A DNA stretch of 10,000 nucleotides from Cruorifilaria tuberocauda (GCA_013365365.1 JABVXU010001046.1:1-10000), one strand, 5' to 3'. Numbered from the stretch's first letter, positions 1 to 6,864 are shown. The notes: generated by a model not told the origin, from the letters alone. A program made the numbers and translations.

Positions 1-265
1 TATATTATATTATTTTTGTTTATTTTATATCATATTATCTCGTTATCAGTATTTCTTATATCGCTACTTTTCTTTGAAAATTTGTTTAGGCAGAGAAAAT
101 TTGCAAGAAAAGAATGAAATGAAGATGAAGAGGAATTAAGTAAACAAATTGATTTGCACGAATTTGATTCTGTAATTTAAAATTAATACATCAGTATCAA
201 TTAATACTAATTTAATGAAATATTATGGAGAGAAAGAAAATGGAAAGGTGTTGATTACACTACCT

Positions 266-299
266 GATATATTTGTTCAATATATCGATTGCGATCGCA
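266..299. repeat. Short hairpin (266-286) plus 10-bp palindrome (290-299)
   Basis: GATATATT (266-273) and AATATATC (279-286) are perfect reverse complements around a 5-base loop. Four bases later comes TGCGATCGCA (290-299), a perfect 10-bp palindrome whose core GCGATCGC is unusually GC-rich for this window. The two sit directly upstream of the larger hairpin at 302-346. Confidence 0.55.
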
Positions 300-301
300 T
301 T

Positions 302-346
302 TAATTCAAGTTATCAGGTAATAAAATTGTCTGATAACTTGAATTA
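302..346. repeat. Perfect 16-bp inverted repeat with 13-base loop
   Basis: The arms 302-317 and 331-346 (core AATTCAAGTTATCAG against CTGATAACTTGAATT) pair without mismatch; the loop is 318-330. Pairing stops at the flanking bases, so the stem is too short for a typical microRNA precursor. It could be a foldback remnant or a dyad protein-binding site; each arm includes a TGATAA/TTATCA hexamer. Confidence 0.7.
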
Positions 347-439
347 TTCTTCATTCATTAATTGTTTCATTCATTTCTTCCTATATTTATTTGCCCCTTA
401 CTTGAAATTACAATTTCGTGCTTTAATTTACTTACTTTA

Positions 440-457
440 AATTACAATTACAATTAC
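440..457. repeat. (AATTAC)3 microsatellite
   Basis: Three exact AATTAC units in tandem, with related AATTAC copies nearby on both sides (for example near 407 and 464). Confidence 0.6.
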
Positions 458-582
458 AGTTTAAATTACAACATGGAAATAAATCATGATGTTATCAATT
501 AAATCAATAATTAAATTTATGTAAAAAAAATATCACAGTGAAATGATTTATTGTAAATATAAAAGGTTTCAATAATTATTTG

Positions 583-650
583 TCCTATTGTTCCTATTCC
601 ATTTTCTTTGTCCTCTCATTCCTCTTCCATCCGGTTTTTCCCGTTCTTCC
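583..650. repeat. Pyrimidine-rich tract
   Basis: Almost all bases on the + strand are C or T, with TCCTATT and TTCCTATTCC sub-repeats and TTCC/CTTCC steps. It is followed by TTTCGGCAG, which resembles a splice acceptor; the sequence after it opens only a short frame (to a TGA about 16 codons on), so I do not call an exon. Confidence 0.45.
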
Positions 651-817
651 GGTTTCGGCAGGAAAACATGTTAAAAGATGATATATTCCGATATACAGCT
701 TATTTGATATGATCGAATAAATCATATTTAATTATTCCAAAATTGTGATAATATAATTTTATTGTTTAGTTATTTGTAATGAATTGAAAGAAGCACAATG
801 CCAATTTATCAATTTTA

Positions 818-882
818 TCTCTCTTCTTCTCTTTGTTCCTATCTCTTTCTCTCTCTCTCTCTCTTTTTCTCTCCCTCTCTTT
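818..882. repeat. (CT)n-rich tract
   Basis: A polypyrimidine stretch with an uninterrupted (CT)8 at 849-864. Translations through it (MKEAQ..., 784-981, and MPIYQ..., 798-1007) are Ser/Leu/Phe low complexity produced by the repeat and are not genes. Confidence 0.75.
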
Positions 883-1102
883 ATTACCTTTTTTTTACTT
901 TCTCTTTCTTATCTAAATTTCATACTGAAAATAACAACAATTCATACCGGTTTCTTCCGTATTTTGTTACATTCAAGATAAAATGCTTATCTTCATTTAT
1001 CACTTAATCAGTCCATTTCCATTATTTCGATATAAGCAAAACGTATAATTCGTTTACGCATTTCATATTAATATCTTCCAGTTATGGAAAAATTTGACAA
1101 AA

Positions 1103-1222
1103 TATATTCGAAATGGATAATATATATACAAAATGAGTAAAGTATATTTGAATTGGATAACATAAATTGGAGATAAATGGAATATATTTGAAATGAATAA
1201 AGATAACATTAATATCTATAAA
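1103..1222. repeat. Tandem repeat, three units of exactly 40 bp
   Basis: The 18-base heading (TATATTCGAAATGGATAA, TATATTTGAATTGGATAA, TATATTTGAAATGAATAA) begins at 1103, 1143 and 1183, a constant 40-base step with 2-3 differences each. The rest of each unit is more diverged but also A/T and GATAA-like. The minus-strand frame at 1082-1300 is a by-product of this repeat. Confidence 0.7.
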
Positions 1223-1450
1223 TAGATCGATCAAATTTAAACCGATGTGTAATAGCATATTTAACGGGTTGTTTTTTATTGGAACAGAAATGATTTTCAA
1301 TTTCCGGGTGAAATTCCGGATTTTTTTAGTTTTTTCACAATTTTCGACAGTTTTGGAACTTTTAAATGGATGTCAAAAATTGTTAAATATATATATATAT
1401 ATATGTTTATTTTAACTCTTGATATTCATTCTATATATCTAGCTAACGTA
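1223..1450. other. Non-coding stretch with (AT)9
   Basis: Nothing coding is seen. It contains a small GC-richer patch, TTTCCGGGTGAAATTCCGGA near 1301-1320, and a perfect (AT)9 microsatellite at 1387-1404. Confidence 0.5.
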
Positions 1451-1481
1451 ACATACGTGTGATATCACGATGACATACGTG
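1451..1481. promoter_or_regulatory. Paired ACATACGTG sites flanking a GTGATATCAC palindrome
   Basis: ACATACGTG occurs at 1451-1459 and again at 1473-1481, 22 bases apart (about two helical turns), with the perfect palindrome GTGATATCAC at 1459-1468 between. TACGTG matches the core known for hypoxia-response (HIF/ARNT bHLH-PAS) binding in nematodes and animals. Binding is inference; no gene start is visible next to it. Confidence 0.35.
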
Positions 1482-2131
1482 ATTGTATACAAATTGATAA
1501 GTCACACATGCAAAAAGGAACGATTAGATAGCTCAGTGAATTTTTTTATAAAAAAAATTTTGCAACGAAAAAACTTATTGCATTTTATTTTTTTTTTAAG
1601 GAATCAACTTACCTGAATTATTAATTGATTTTTTCTTGAAATTATTTAATCGAATTTTTCATGCCTTTGTTTTTTTTTTCAAGATTTTAAATTATTGTCC
1701 ATATTTTTCGTTTCAAAATTAATCTCATAATTTCATTTCATTCTTTCATTTAAAAATTTCAATAATTATACATAAAATATGCGAAAAAAAACCAAAACAA
1801 CAGTAATTAAATTACAATAATTAAATAACAGTAATTAAATTAACCATTGTTTAATTGAATTCTTCAATTCATTTTATTTAAATTTTATACAAATTTCATT
1901 TCTCTTCTCTTTCTTTCAAAAGATTTTTTATCCTATCCGTTTAATGAATGATTTCTTTTTCCGTTTTTTATTTTTTTTTAGATCGAAAAATTGTAAAGTT
2001 TGTTGAGCATTCGTTGCTTCATAATTTATAATTACCTGTTTTTAATAGTATTTAAAAAAAGAATTAAAAAAGTTTTTTTTTTTCTTTTGTACTTTTTAAA
2101 GTGAAAATAGTGAAAGTTTTCTTTCTTTCGA
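1482..2131. other. AT-rich non-coding stretch
   Basis: Long T and A runs and no coding character. On the minus strand it holds two good donor-like sequences, CAG|GTAAGT (exon side ending at 1613) and CAG|GTAATT (ending at 2036), but neither is attached to a readable exon. The small repeat at 1799-1842 lies within it. Confidence 0.5.
1799..1842. repeat. Short tandem repeat, AACAGTAATTAAATTA
   Basis: AACAGTAATTAAATTA occurs exactly at 1799-1814 and 1827-1842, with a diverged copy (ACAATAATTAAATA) filling the gap, giving three units of about 14 bases. Confidence 0.6.
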
Positions 2132-2221
2132 ATCCTGATAATTCTCTCTAGACATTGTTTAATTCATTTGAATTCTCTCTAAATATAATTCTGTTTCTTC
2201 CGGATCCTGATAATTCTCTCT
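2132..2221. repeat. 72-bp direct duplication with 18-bp exact ends
   Basis: ATCCTGATAATTCTCTCT is present exactly at 2132-2149 and 2204-2221. A third partial copy, AATTCTCTCT, sits at 2171-2180, suggesting an older unit of about 30-40 bases. Confidence 0.65.
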
Positions 2222-2659
2222 GGAAATTCTTGAATTCATGTATGAGTATTGATCAATTATGATAAAAGTTAAGCAGGATATTATTGTATGTATTCTATGT
2301 AGAGTATTCTATTACTGTATTTTGATGTAAACCATAAATTTCATTTTCCGTTTTTGATAAAGCTTAATTTATATCAAACTGAAACTTCTTATATTATATC
2401 ACTCCTCACTAGCTTACAGTCTATTAAAGAATATGAAGATAGCTTTTTAATTACGGTAATAATTATAGTATCTTTTTTCCTAGGTTATTTTTTCATTTTT
2501 ATTAATTTTTTTTCCATTACGGTATAGCTTCATTTTTTGTAATTTTTTTTCCGAGGATTTTCTGAGGATTCCTTTTCAGGATTTTTTTTTCTGATGGAAA
2601 ATTTTATCATCAAGCTTTTCATGGACCAATTTAATCTATTTTGCAATTTCAGTTTTGTG
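2222..2659. other. AT-rich non-coding stretch
   Basis: No coding frame is seen. A minor imperfect repeat, three GAGGATT/CAGGATT copies within 2553-2585, is the only structure I can point to. Confidence 0.45.
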
Positions 2660-2704
2660 AGAGAGTTTTTTTGAGAGAGAAAGAGAGAGAGAGAGAAAGA
2701 GGAA
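2660..2704. repeat. (GA)n purine tract
   Basis: GAGAGAG, a T7 interruption, then GAGAGAGAAAGAGAGAGAGAGAGAAAGAG on the + strand: a purine mirror-type tract, opposite in strand sense to the CT tract at 818-882. Confidence 0.7.
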
Positions 2705-3110
2705 GTAGGAAAAGTTGTTAGAATTCTAAAATTGAATGACGAAAAAATTAGGTGGATTCTTTTTTCATGAAGATTTGAAAGTCTTAAAGAGGAAAATTCT
2801 TATTTCCTCTTTCTGTATTGTTTTCCTTAATTTTAGCTTTTAGACATTATTGAGTTAGCTAAATCCATTTGGAATTTTTGTGAAATTTAAAATTGGAATA
2901 GAGTGAAGGAAAAATTAGGCAAATATGAATTTTGAAAAGCATCGAGTAGCTTCTTCTCCTTCATTCTCATTCAATTTCTAGCTAATTGAATTTAGTTTCA
3001 TTGAAATTTGTTTATTGAAACTTCGTACTTGATTGTTATAGCATATATATAATTTAGCAACTTCTTCTGTTCAAAATAAACGATTGAAATTGATATCTTA
3101 TTTAATCAAT
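2705..3110. other. AT-rich non-coding stretch
   Basis: I see no coding frame, repeat or RNA gene here beyond short A/T runs. Confidence 0.45.
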
Positions 3111-3223
3111 TATTATCATTATAATTACTTTATTATCATTTTATTATCATACATTTTACTATCATACATTTTATTTCATTATTATCATATTTATTATCAT
3201 ACAATTATTATTATTATTATCAT
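3111..3223. repeat. TTATTATCAT-type minisatellite
   Basis: Repeated TATTATCAT(T), with a 14-base sub-unit (ATCATACATTTTA at 3147 and 3161) and a terminal ATT run (3204-3220). Every sub-unit contains TTATCA, the reverse of TGATAA. Confidence 0.65.
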
Positions 3224-3448
3224 GTATTTGTAATTGATAATTTCATTTTAGTTTTCTTTACTTTTATCCATTCAATCGTGTTAAATTTTTAAGTATAATT
3301 ATTTAAAAGAATATTAAACTTTCAAATTACCCATTAAATTTTAAAGATTTTTTTTTGAAACGAAGATAAAAATAGTAGTAAAAAAATTATCACTCACAAT
3401 CGTTGTTTTATCACTTAATTCATCTGAAATATAACAAAGATTATTGTT

Positions 3449-3600
3449 AATGATAATAGCGATGATAATGATAGAAGAGAAGAACCCATTTAATTTGTTA
3501 ATTGTTTTAAGTGATAATGATTCAGATAATGATAAGGAAACATACGATAACGATATTTGTTTGATGATAAATGATAATGATAATGAAAATGTAGTAATCA
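3449..3600. repeat. GATAAT-rich minisatellite, opposite sense to 3111-3223
   Basis: About ten GATAA copies, many as TGATAATGA, in 150 bases. The + frame at 3444-3644 (Asp/Asn/Ile rich) and the minus frame at 3341-3604 (Ser/Leu rich) are both products of this repeat. Its sequence is complementary to the tract 230-340 bases upstream. Confidence 0.6.
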
Positions 3601-3960
3601 TCATATGTGTGTATGATGAACGAAAAAAAATAATTTTATCTTAATTTTTTCCTTCTCTCCCATTTTAGCTCATATTTTCAATATCATGAATATATTGGAA
3701 AAATTTTTCAGATGCAACGAAATTTTTTTTTTCTTAAAAAAAATTTTGTAAAAATTTACTTTTTATCAAAGTCGCTGATTTTTCTCGATTGTGTGTAATT
3801 TGTTATATTCCGGTAGGAATTGAGTGGGGAAAAAAAAGACAAAAGAAAATGAGAAGGAAAAAAAAAACCTTTCGAATTGGTTAAGACAGTTAAAATGATT
3901 GAATATTTTCTTCACACTACAAACACTGACAAATATGTCAATTGTTTAAAAACAAAAGAT
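3601..3960. other. AT-rich non-coding stretch with acceptor-like strings
   Basis: Contains CATTTTAG (3661-3668) and TTTTTCAG followed by ATG (3704-3714). A frame stays open from 3634 to a TAA at 3796-3798, but about a third of it is poly-T encoded Phe and poly-A encoded Lys, so I do not call it an exon. Confidence 0.4.
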
Positions 3961-4350
3961 AAAAAAAATAAAAGTAAGAAGCAAAAAATCGTATCAATTC
4001 TTTTGAAGAATTTAAATTTCATCTGAAATTTCAATTTTAAAATTATTTTGAAAAAATTTAAATTTTAAACTTAAAAATAGGAAGAAAGAGCTAAAATGAT
4101 ATCAGTTATTTTTGCTAATTTAAATTTAATTTAAAATCAAAAATCTTAGGTTATTACAGAAAATAGGTTACTGTACAAGGCTACAAAATAGAGAAAACGC
4201 TAAAATTATATAAATTATTTCGCCAAATTTATATTTAATTTAAAATCAAAAATCTTAAATTAATGCAGAAAATTTAAACTTCAAGCTAAAAATAGGAAAA
4301 AAAATTGAGAGCTATCAATTATCTTTTCAAATTTAATAGAAAATTCAAGA
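3961..4350. repeat. Degenerate tandem array, four units of about 105-112 bp
   Basis: Four related units begin near 3961, 4073, 4181 and 4287, each opening with an AAAAATA(G)-type A-rich heading. The ATCAATT-like element falls at 3989, 4098, 4207 and 4312 (steps 109, 109, 105). The best-preserved part is a 25-base identity between 4124-4148 and 4233-4257 (ends in AAAATCAAAAATCTTA). The array ends about 65 bases before the exon at 4416, so it probably lies in the upstream intron. Confidence 0.7.
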
Positions 4351-4382
4351 AATTTTTTTTTGCATTCGTAAAAATTAATTAA

Positions 4383-4415
4383 TTTCTTTTTTTTTTAAAA
4401 AAAAAATATCTGCAG
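4383..4415 (+). promoter_or_regulatory. Probable 3' splice acceptor of the 4416 exon
   Basis: A run of ten T from 4387 to 4396 is followed by A-rich sequence and then TATCTGCAG ending at 4415. Base composition and coding character change sharply exactly here. The pyrimidine run is separated from the AG by ten A residues, so this is a less typical acceptor than the TTTTCAG form usual in nematodes; the assignment rests mainly on where the coding frame begins. Confidence 0.5.
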
Positions 4416-4670
4416 CATATTTTGGTAAATGGTCGAAATGTGATTGAAATGCCAACAGAATTAATTGAAGTTCAATGTTTACCGGTACCAAAGGATGGAA
4501 TTAATCATGGTATTCGAATAAGAATTTTATGTAATTTAAAATTAAGTCATACAGTAAAATGTGATATACGATCTCCGGATAAATATCATTGGATTACGGT
4601 AAGAAATTCAATCCTTGAACAGTTAAATATGGCACCAGGTGATTATAGGCCAGCAATTAATATGTTGTAA
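4416..4670 (+). CDS. Probable terminal coding exon of an unrecognised protein (84 codons plus stop)
   Basis: Partial gene: only what looks like the last coding exon is visible, and I do not recognise the protein. The frame opens right after a CTGCAG acceptor (AG at 4414-4415) with CAT and runs 84 residues to TAA at 4668-4670; upstream it is blocked by TAA at 4380-4382. Composition is about 31% GC by hand count versus about 17% in the next 60 bases. The translation is mixed and protein-like: alternating hydrophobic stretches (IEVQCLPVPKDG near residues 17-28, HGIRIRILCNLKL near 31-43, HTVKCDIRSPDKYHWITV near 45-62), then NSILEQLNMAPGDYRPAINML at the end. The pattern suggests beta strands followed by a short helix. 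Three cysteines (21, 39, 49) and one Trp (59) are present. There is no signal peptide, membrane segment or low complexity. A TTG at 4422 is codon 3, not a start; the true start must lie in an upstream exon, perhaps outside the window. A donor-like GTAAGA inside it (4599) leaves the 3' end uncertain. Confidence 0.6.
   Translation, partial: HILVNGRNVIEMPTELIEVQCLPVPKDGINHGIRIRILCNLKLSHTVKCDIRSPDKYHWITVRNSILEQLNMAPGDYRPAINML
4599..4604 (+). promoter_or_regulatory. Candidate internal 5' splice donor (ACG|GTAAGA)
   Basis: GTAAGA follows ACG after exactly 61 codons of the exon, so a splice here would be phase 0. Good downstream acceptors exist: TTTCAG ending at 4717 and TTTTTTACAG ending at 4760. 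Joining to 4761 would add only YRIILRN before TAA at 4782-4784; joining to 4718 would add about eight residues before a stop. Continuing through the donor adds 23 residues instead. The retained segment has coding-like base composition, so read-through to 4670 is preferred, with alternative splicing possible. Confidence 0.3.
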
Positions 4671-4705
4671 ATGGAATTGTACTGGTTATTTAATTGTATT
4701 TTAAA

Positions 4706-4711
4706 AATGAA
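4706..4711 (+). terminator. Candidate poly(A) signal variant AATGAA
   Basis: AATGAA lies 35 bases after the stop of the exon and is followed by a T-rich segment (TTTACTGTTTTTAATTA). AATGAA is a known common variant of AATAAA in nematodes. The first canonical AATAAA downstream is about 1 kb away at 5690-5695, inside a tandem repeat, so this variant is the best nearby candidate for a short 3' UTR. Confidence 0.3.
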
Positions 4712-5499
4712 TTTCAGTTTACTGTTTTTAATTATAGTTTATAAATTATTTTTTTTACAGTATCGAATAATTTTAAGAAATTAAATTATTTCTTTTTTGT
4801 TTAGAAAGATTTTTTATTAAATTTTATTTTATTGAATTTGAAGATTTTGTGATAAATTTAATATTTATTTTCCGATTTCTTATCGATTAAAGTGTTTAGT
4901 TTGTAATGCAATGCTAATTTTTCATATTGAATTCTCTTTAAAAAAAAAGAACTTTAATGATTCCAATTTAATTTCCAATTTAAGTTTACTGATACATTCA
5001 TTTTAAATTTTGCAATATTTGTTTTTAATGTCATAAACAATTTGCTTTCATTGAATATTCGTTTTCAAAAATTTGTCATTTTAGAATGAATTTTGATTTT
5101 TGATTACTTAATTTGCTTACCTTAATATTTTGTAATATTTTTCCACTCGTTATTATTAGTCATAATTTTTTCGTATACTTTCATAATTCTTATAATTTCA
5201 TAATAATTGGGCTATTCTTTATTTATAATTTCATTTTTATTTTAAAGTTGGAAGGTTAAAGTTTCTCAAATTCAATTGTTTCCGGTATTTAATTGTATTT
5301 ATGCAAAAATATCGTATCGTTTGTTTTGATTTCTTTATCGATTGATCATATTTGGTTGATTAAATCATCCAATTGTACAAATAATGACAGTAGCGGCATT
5401 TTAGTGTACATAATTTAAATGAGTTATTTGAAATGTGTAAAATTTATGTCAATATTGATTTTTTTTTTCGATTTGGTATGTATTCTCTTCAAATAATCC
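4712..5499. other. AT-rich non-coding stretch downstream of the exon
   Basis: Apart from the acceptor at 4751-4760, no coding frame or clear repeat is seen. A minus-strand donor-like AAG|GTAAGC lies at 5115-5123 without an attached readable exon. Confidence 0.45.
4751..4760 (+). promoter_or_regulatory. Candidate 3' splice acceptor TTTTTTACAG
   Basis: An uninterrupted pyrimidine run ending in ACAG is a better acceptor by sequence than the one used to open the 4416 exon. It lies 161 bases past the GTAAGA donor at 4599. In this AT-rich DNA such strings also arise by chance; what makes it notable is the paired strong donor. Confidence 0.25.
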
Positions 5500-5587
5500 A
5501 TTTATCTAATTATCTATTAGCTAATTATCTAATTTGTATTATTAACCCATTATCTCTCTCTCTCTCTCCCTCTCTCGCCCTCTCCCT
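5500..5587. repeat. TAATTATCT repeats followed by (CT)n
   Basis: TTATCTAATTATCTATTAGC then TAATTATCTAATT forms a short degenerate ATTATCT repeat (5500-5533). It is followed by a CT tract with (CT)8 beginning near 5553 and continuing as CCCTCTCTCGCCCTCTCCC to 5587. Confidence 0.6.
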
Positions 5588-5671
5588 TTTTCTGTTTTTT
5601 TCGTAATTTGTTGATTAAAAAAAGATGCCGTAAATTAGATGGTTTTTATTTTTTGGATTTCTATGTATTTA

Positions 5672-5815
5672 AAGATTATAAAAAACAGTAATAAACATTA
5701 TTAAGATTACAAAAAAATATCAACAAGTATTATTAAGATTATAAAAAATATTGACAAACATTATTAAGATTTTAAAAAATATTTGACAAACATTATCATG
5801 ATTATAAAAAGTATT
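5672..5815. repeat. Tandem array, five units of 31-32 bp
   Basis: AAGATTAT/AAGATTAC headings start at 5672, 5703, 5735, 5766 and (as ATGATTAT) 5798, steps of 31, 32, 31 and 32. Each unit continues AAAAAATATT-GACAAACATTATT with small changes. An AATAAA at 5690-5695 is part of the repeat. Confidence 0.8.
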
Positions 5816-5991
5816 CATTTGTTCATTTCATTTATTCTTTTCATTTTCTTTTTAAAAAAAGAAATTAAAATATTAACAATGTAAATGTTATACTGAAGAA
5901 AAAAAAAACAAAAATAATTTTTAAATTTATTCAAGAAAAAGAAAAATCATTTAACTTATGATTGTTTCTCAGTGAGTAATTACAATAAAAA

Positions 5992-6028
5992 TTTAATCAT
6001 AAGCTTGGTATGATAACTTATGATTAAA
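5992..6028. repeat. 12-bp inverted repeat at the edge of the 148-bp array
   Basis: TTTAATCATAAG (5992-6003) and CTTATGATTAAA (6017-6028) are perfect reverse complements with a 13-base loop. The right arm lies inside the first unit of the array; the left arm is outside it. Confidence 0.7.
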
Positions 6029-6556
6029 ATATTCTTATGATTCTTATTGATAAGAAGAAATGAAAATATCATACAATATAAAAGTCTATAAACATATCAT
6101 GAATATCATAAATGATAAAAATGAAATGATATGAAATAATTTCATGAACTTTAAAATGTTATCATTTGCCAAATGTTCTTATGATTACTTAATGATAAGA
6201 AAAAATATACAATATATAAATGTGGCACATATATAACGAATATGGTAAATGATAAAAATAAAACGATATCAATTAAATTCATGAAACTTCTTTAATACAT
6301 TCTATTGATATCATAACTTATAATTAAGTTATTCTTCTGATTACTTACTTACTGATAAGAAAAGTATATAATATAAGAATGATACATATACATAATGAAT
6401 ATGATAAATGATAAAAATGAAATGATGTGAAATAATTTTATAAATTTATTTGATATGATAACTTATAATTAAAATATTCTTAAGATTACTTATTGATAGG
6501 AAATAAAGTATATACAATCTAAAGGTCATGCATATATAATATAATAAATAAATATC
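6009..6556. repeat. Degenerate tandem array, about four units of 144-156 bp
   Basis: Aligned landmark TTCTTATGATT and its variants start at 6032, 6176, 6332 and 6477 (steps 144, 156, 145). In order each unit has ATGATAACTTATAATTA, TTCTTATGATTACTTA, TGATAAGAAA, a TATACAATATAAA block, CATATATAA(C)GAATAT, then AAATGATAAAAATGAAATGAT and a TTTCATGAA-like tail. Unit 4 is truncated after about 105 bases. Units carry two to four GATAA motifs each. There is no coding potential or terminal repeat, so this looks like a local satellite rather than a transposon. Confidence 0.75.
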
Positions 6557-6864
6557 ACTTAAATGTATAAGTATTTTTTGTTATATTTAAAAGAGGCATG
6601 GAACAATCTGATATGAATATTCAATTATAAGGGAGATGAAATGATAAAAAGAACTTTTAGCTTTCTTCTCTCGCTTTTTTCTATAATCAAAAACTATCAC
6701 TTACTTATTTCAACTTAGCTACTCATTTCTTCCCATTCCTTTATCATTCTCTATATTTATTTATCAATTTGTTAACAAAATAGAAAAAGTAAGAAAAGTT
6801 AATTGATAAAAGCTGAAAATGATAAATGATAAATATAATGAAATAAAATATAGGTTAAGGAATA
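6557..6864. other. AT-rich non-coding stretch
   Basis: No gene is seen. TGATAA/TTATCA hexamers are frequent (for example near 6641, 6740, 6760 and 6803, with two overlapping copies near 6820-6833). Confidence 0.45.

Larger units (their letters stand above)
1..817. other. AT-rich non-coding stretch with hairpins and a pyrimidine tract
   Basis: No reading frame here has coding character. Inside it are the 266-286 hairpin, the TGCGATCGCA palindrome, the 302-346 hairpin, an AATTAC triplet repeat (440-457) and a pyrimidine-rich tract (583-650). The remainder is AT-rich filler without visible structure. Confidence 0.6.

Noticed and set aside
660..710. Possible exon after TTTCGGCAG reading ENMLKDDIFRYTAYLI
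   Set aside because: It stops after about 16 codons and has no composition change; chance is more likely.
784..1007. Two overlapping + frames (784-981 and 798-1007)
   Set aside because: Ser/Leu/Phe low complexity created by the CT tract; overlapping frames show the same bias and there is no coding signature.
1082..1300. 72-residue minus-strand frame
   Set aside because: It follows the 40-bp tandem repeat; the Ile/Asn/Phe-rich composition is that expected of AT-rich DNA.
2126..2140. TTTCGAATCC resembling a tRNA B box
   Set aside because: No A box at proper spacing upstream and no cloverleaf arms; the sequence is part of the 72-bp duplication.
3341..3644. Opposed frames at 3341-3604 (-) and 3444-3644 (+)
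   Set aside because: Both are translations of the GATAAT repeat: Ser/Leu on one strand, Asp/Asn on the other.
3634..3798. Open + frame containing SYFQYHEYIGKIFQMQR, flanked by acceptor-like TTTTAG and TTTTTCAG
   Set aside because: The middle looks mildly protein-like, but the rest is poly-Phe/Lys from T and A runs and no good donor closes it. An upstream exon of the 4416 gene here cannot be excluded, only not supported.
5690..5695. Canonical AATAAA as poly(A) signal of the 4416 gene
   Set aside because: About 1 kb past the stop and embedded in the 31-bp repeat; AATAAA is also expected often in such AT-rich DNA.
6009..6556. CRISPR-like or transposon interpretation of the 148-bp array
   Set aside because: Units are contiguous and diverged throughout, without conserved repeats alternating with unique spacers, without terminal inverted repeats and without a coding frame.
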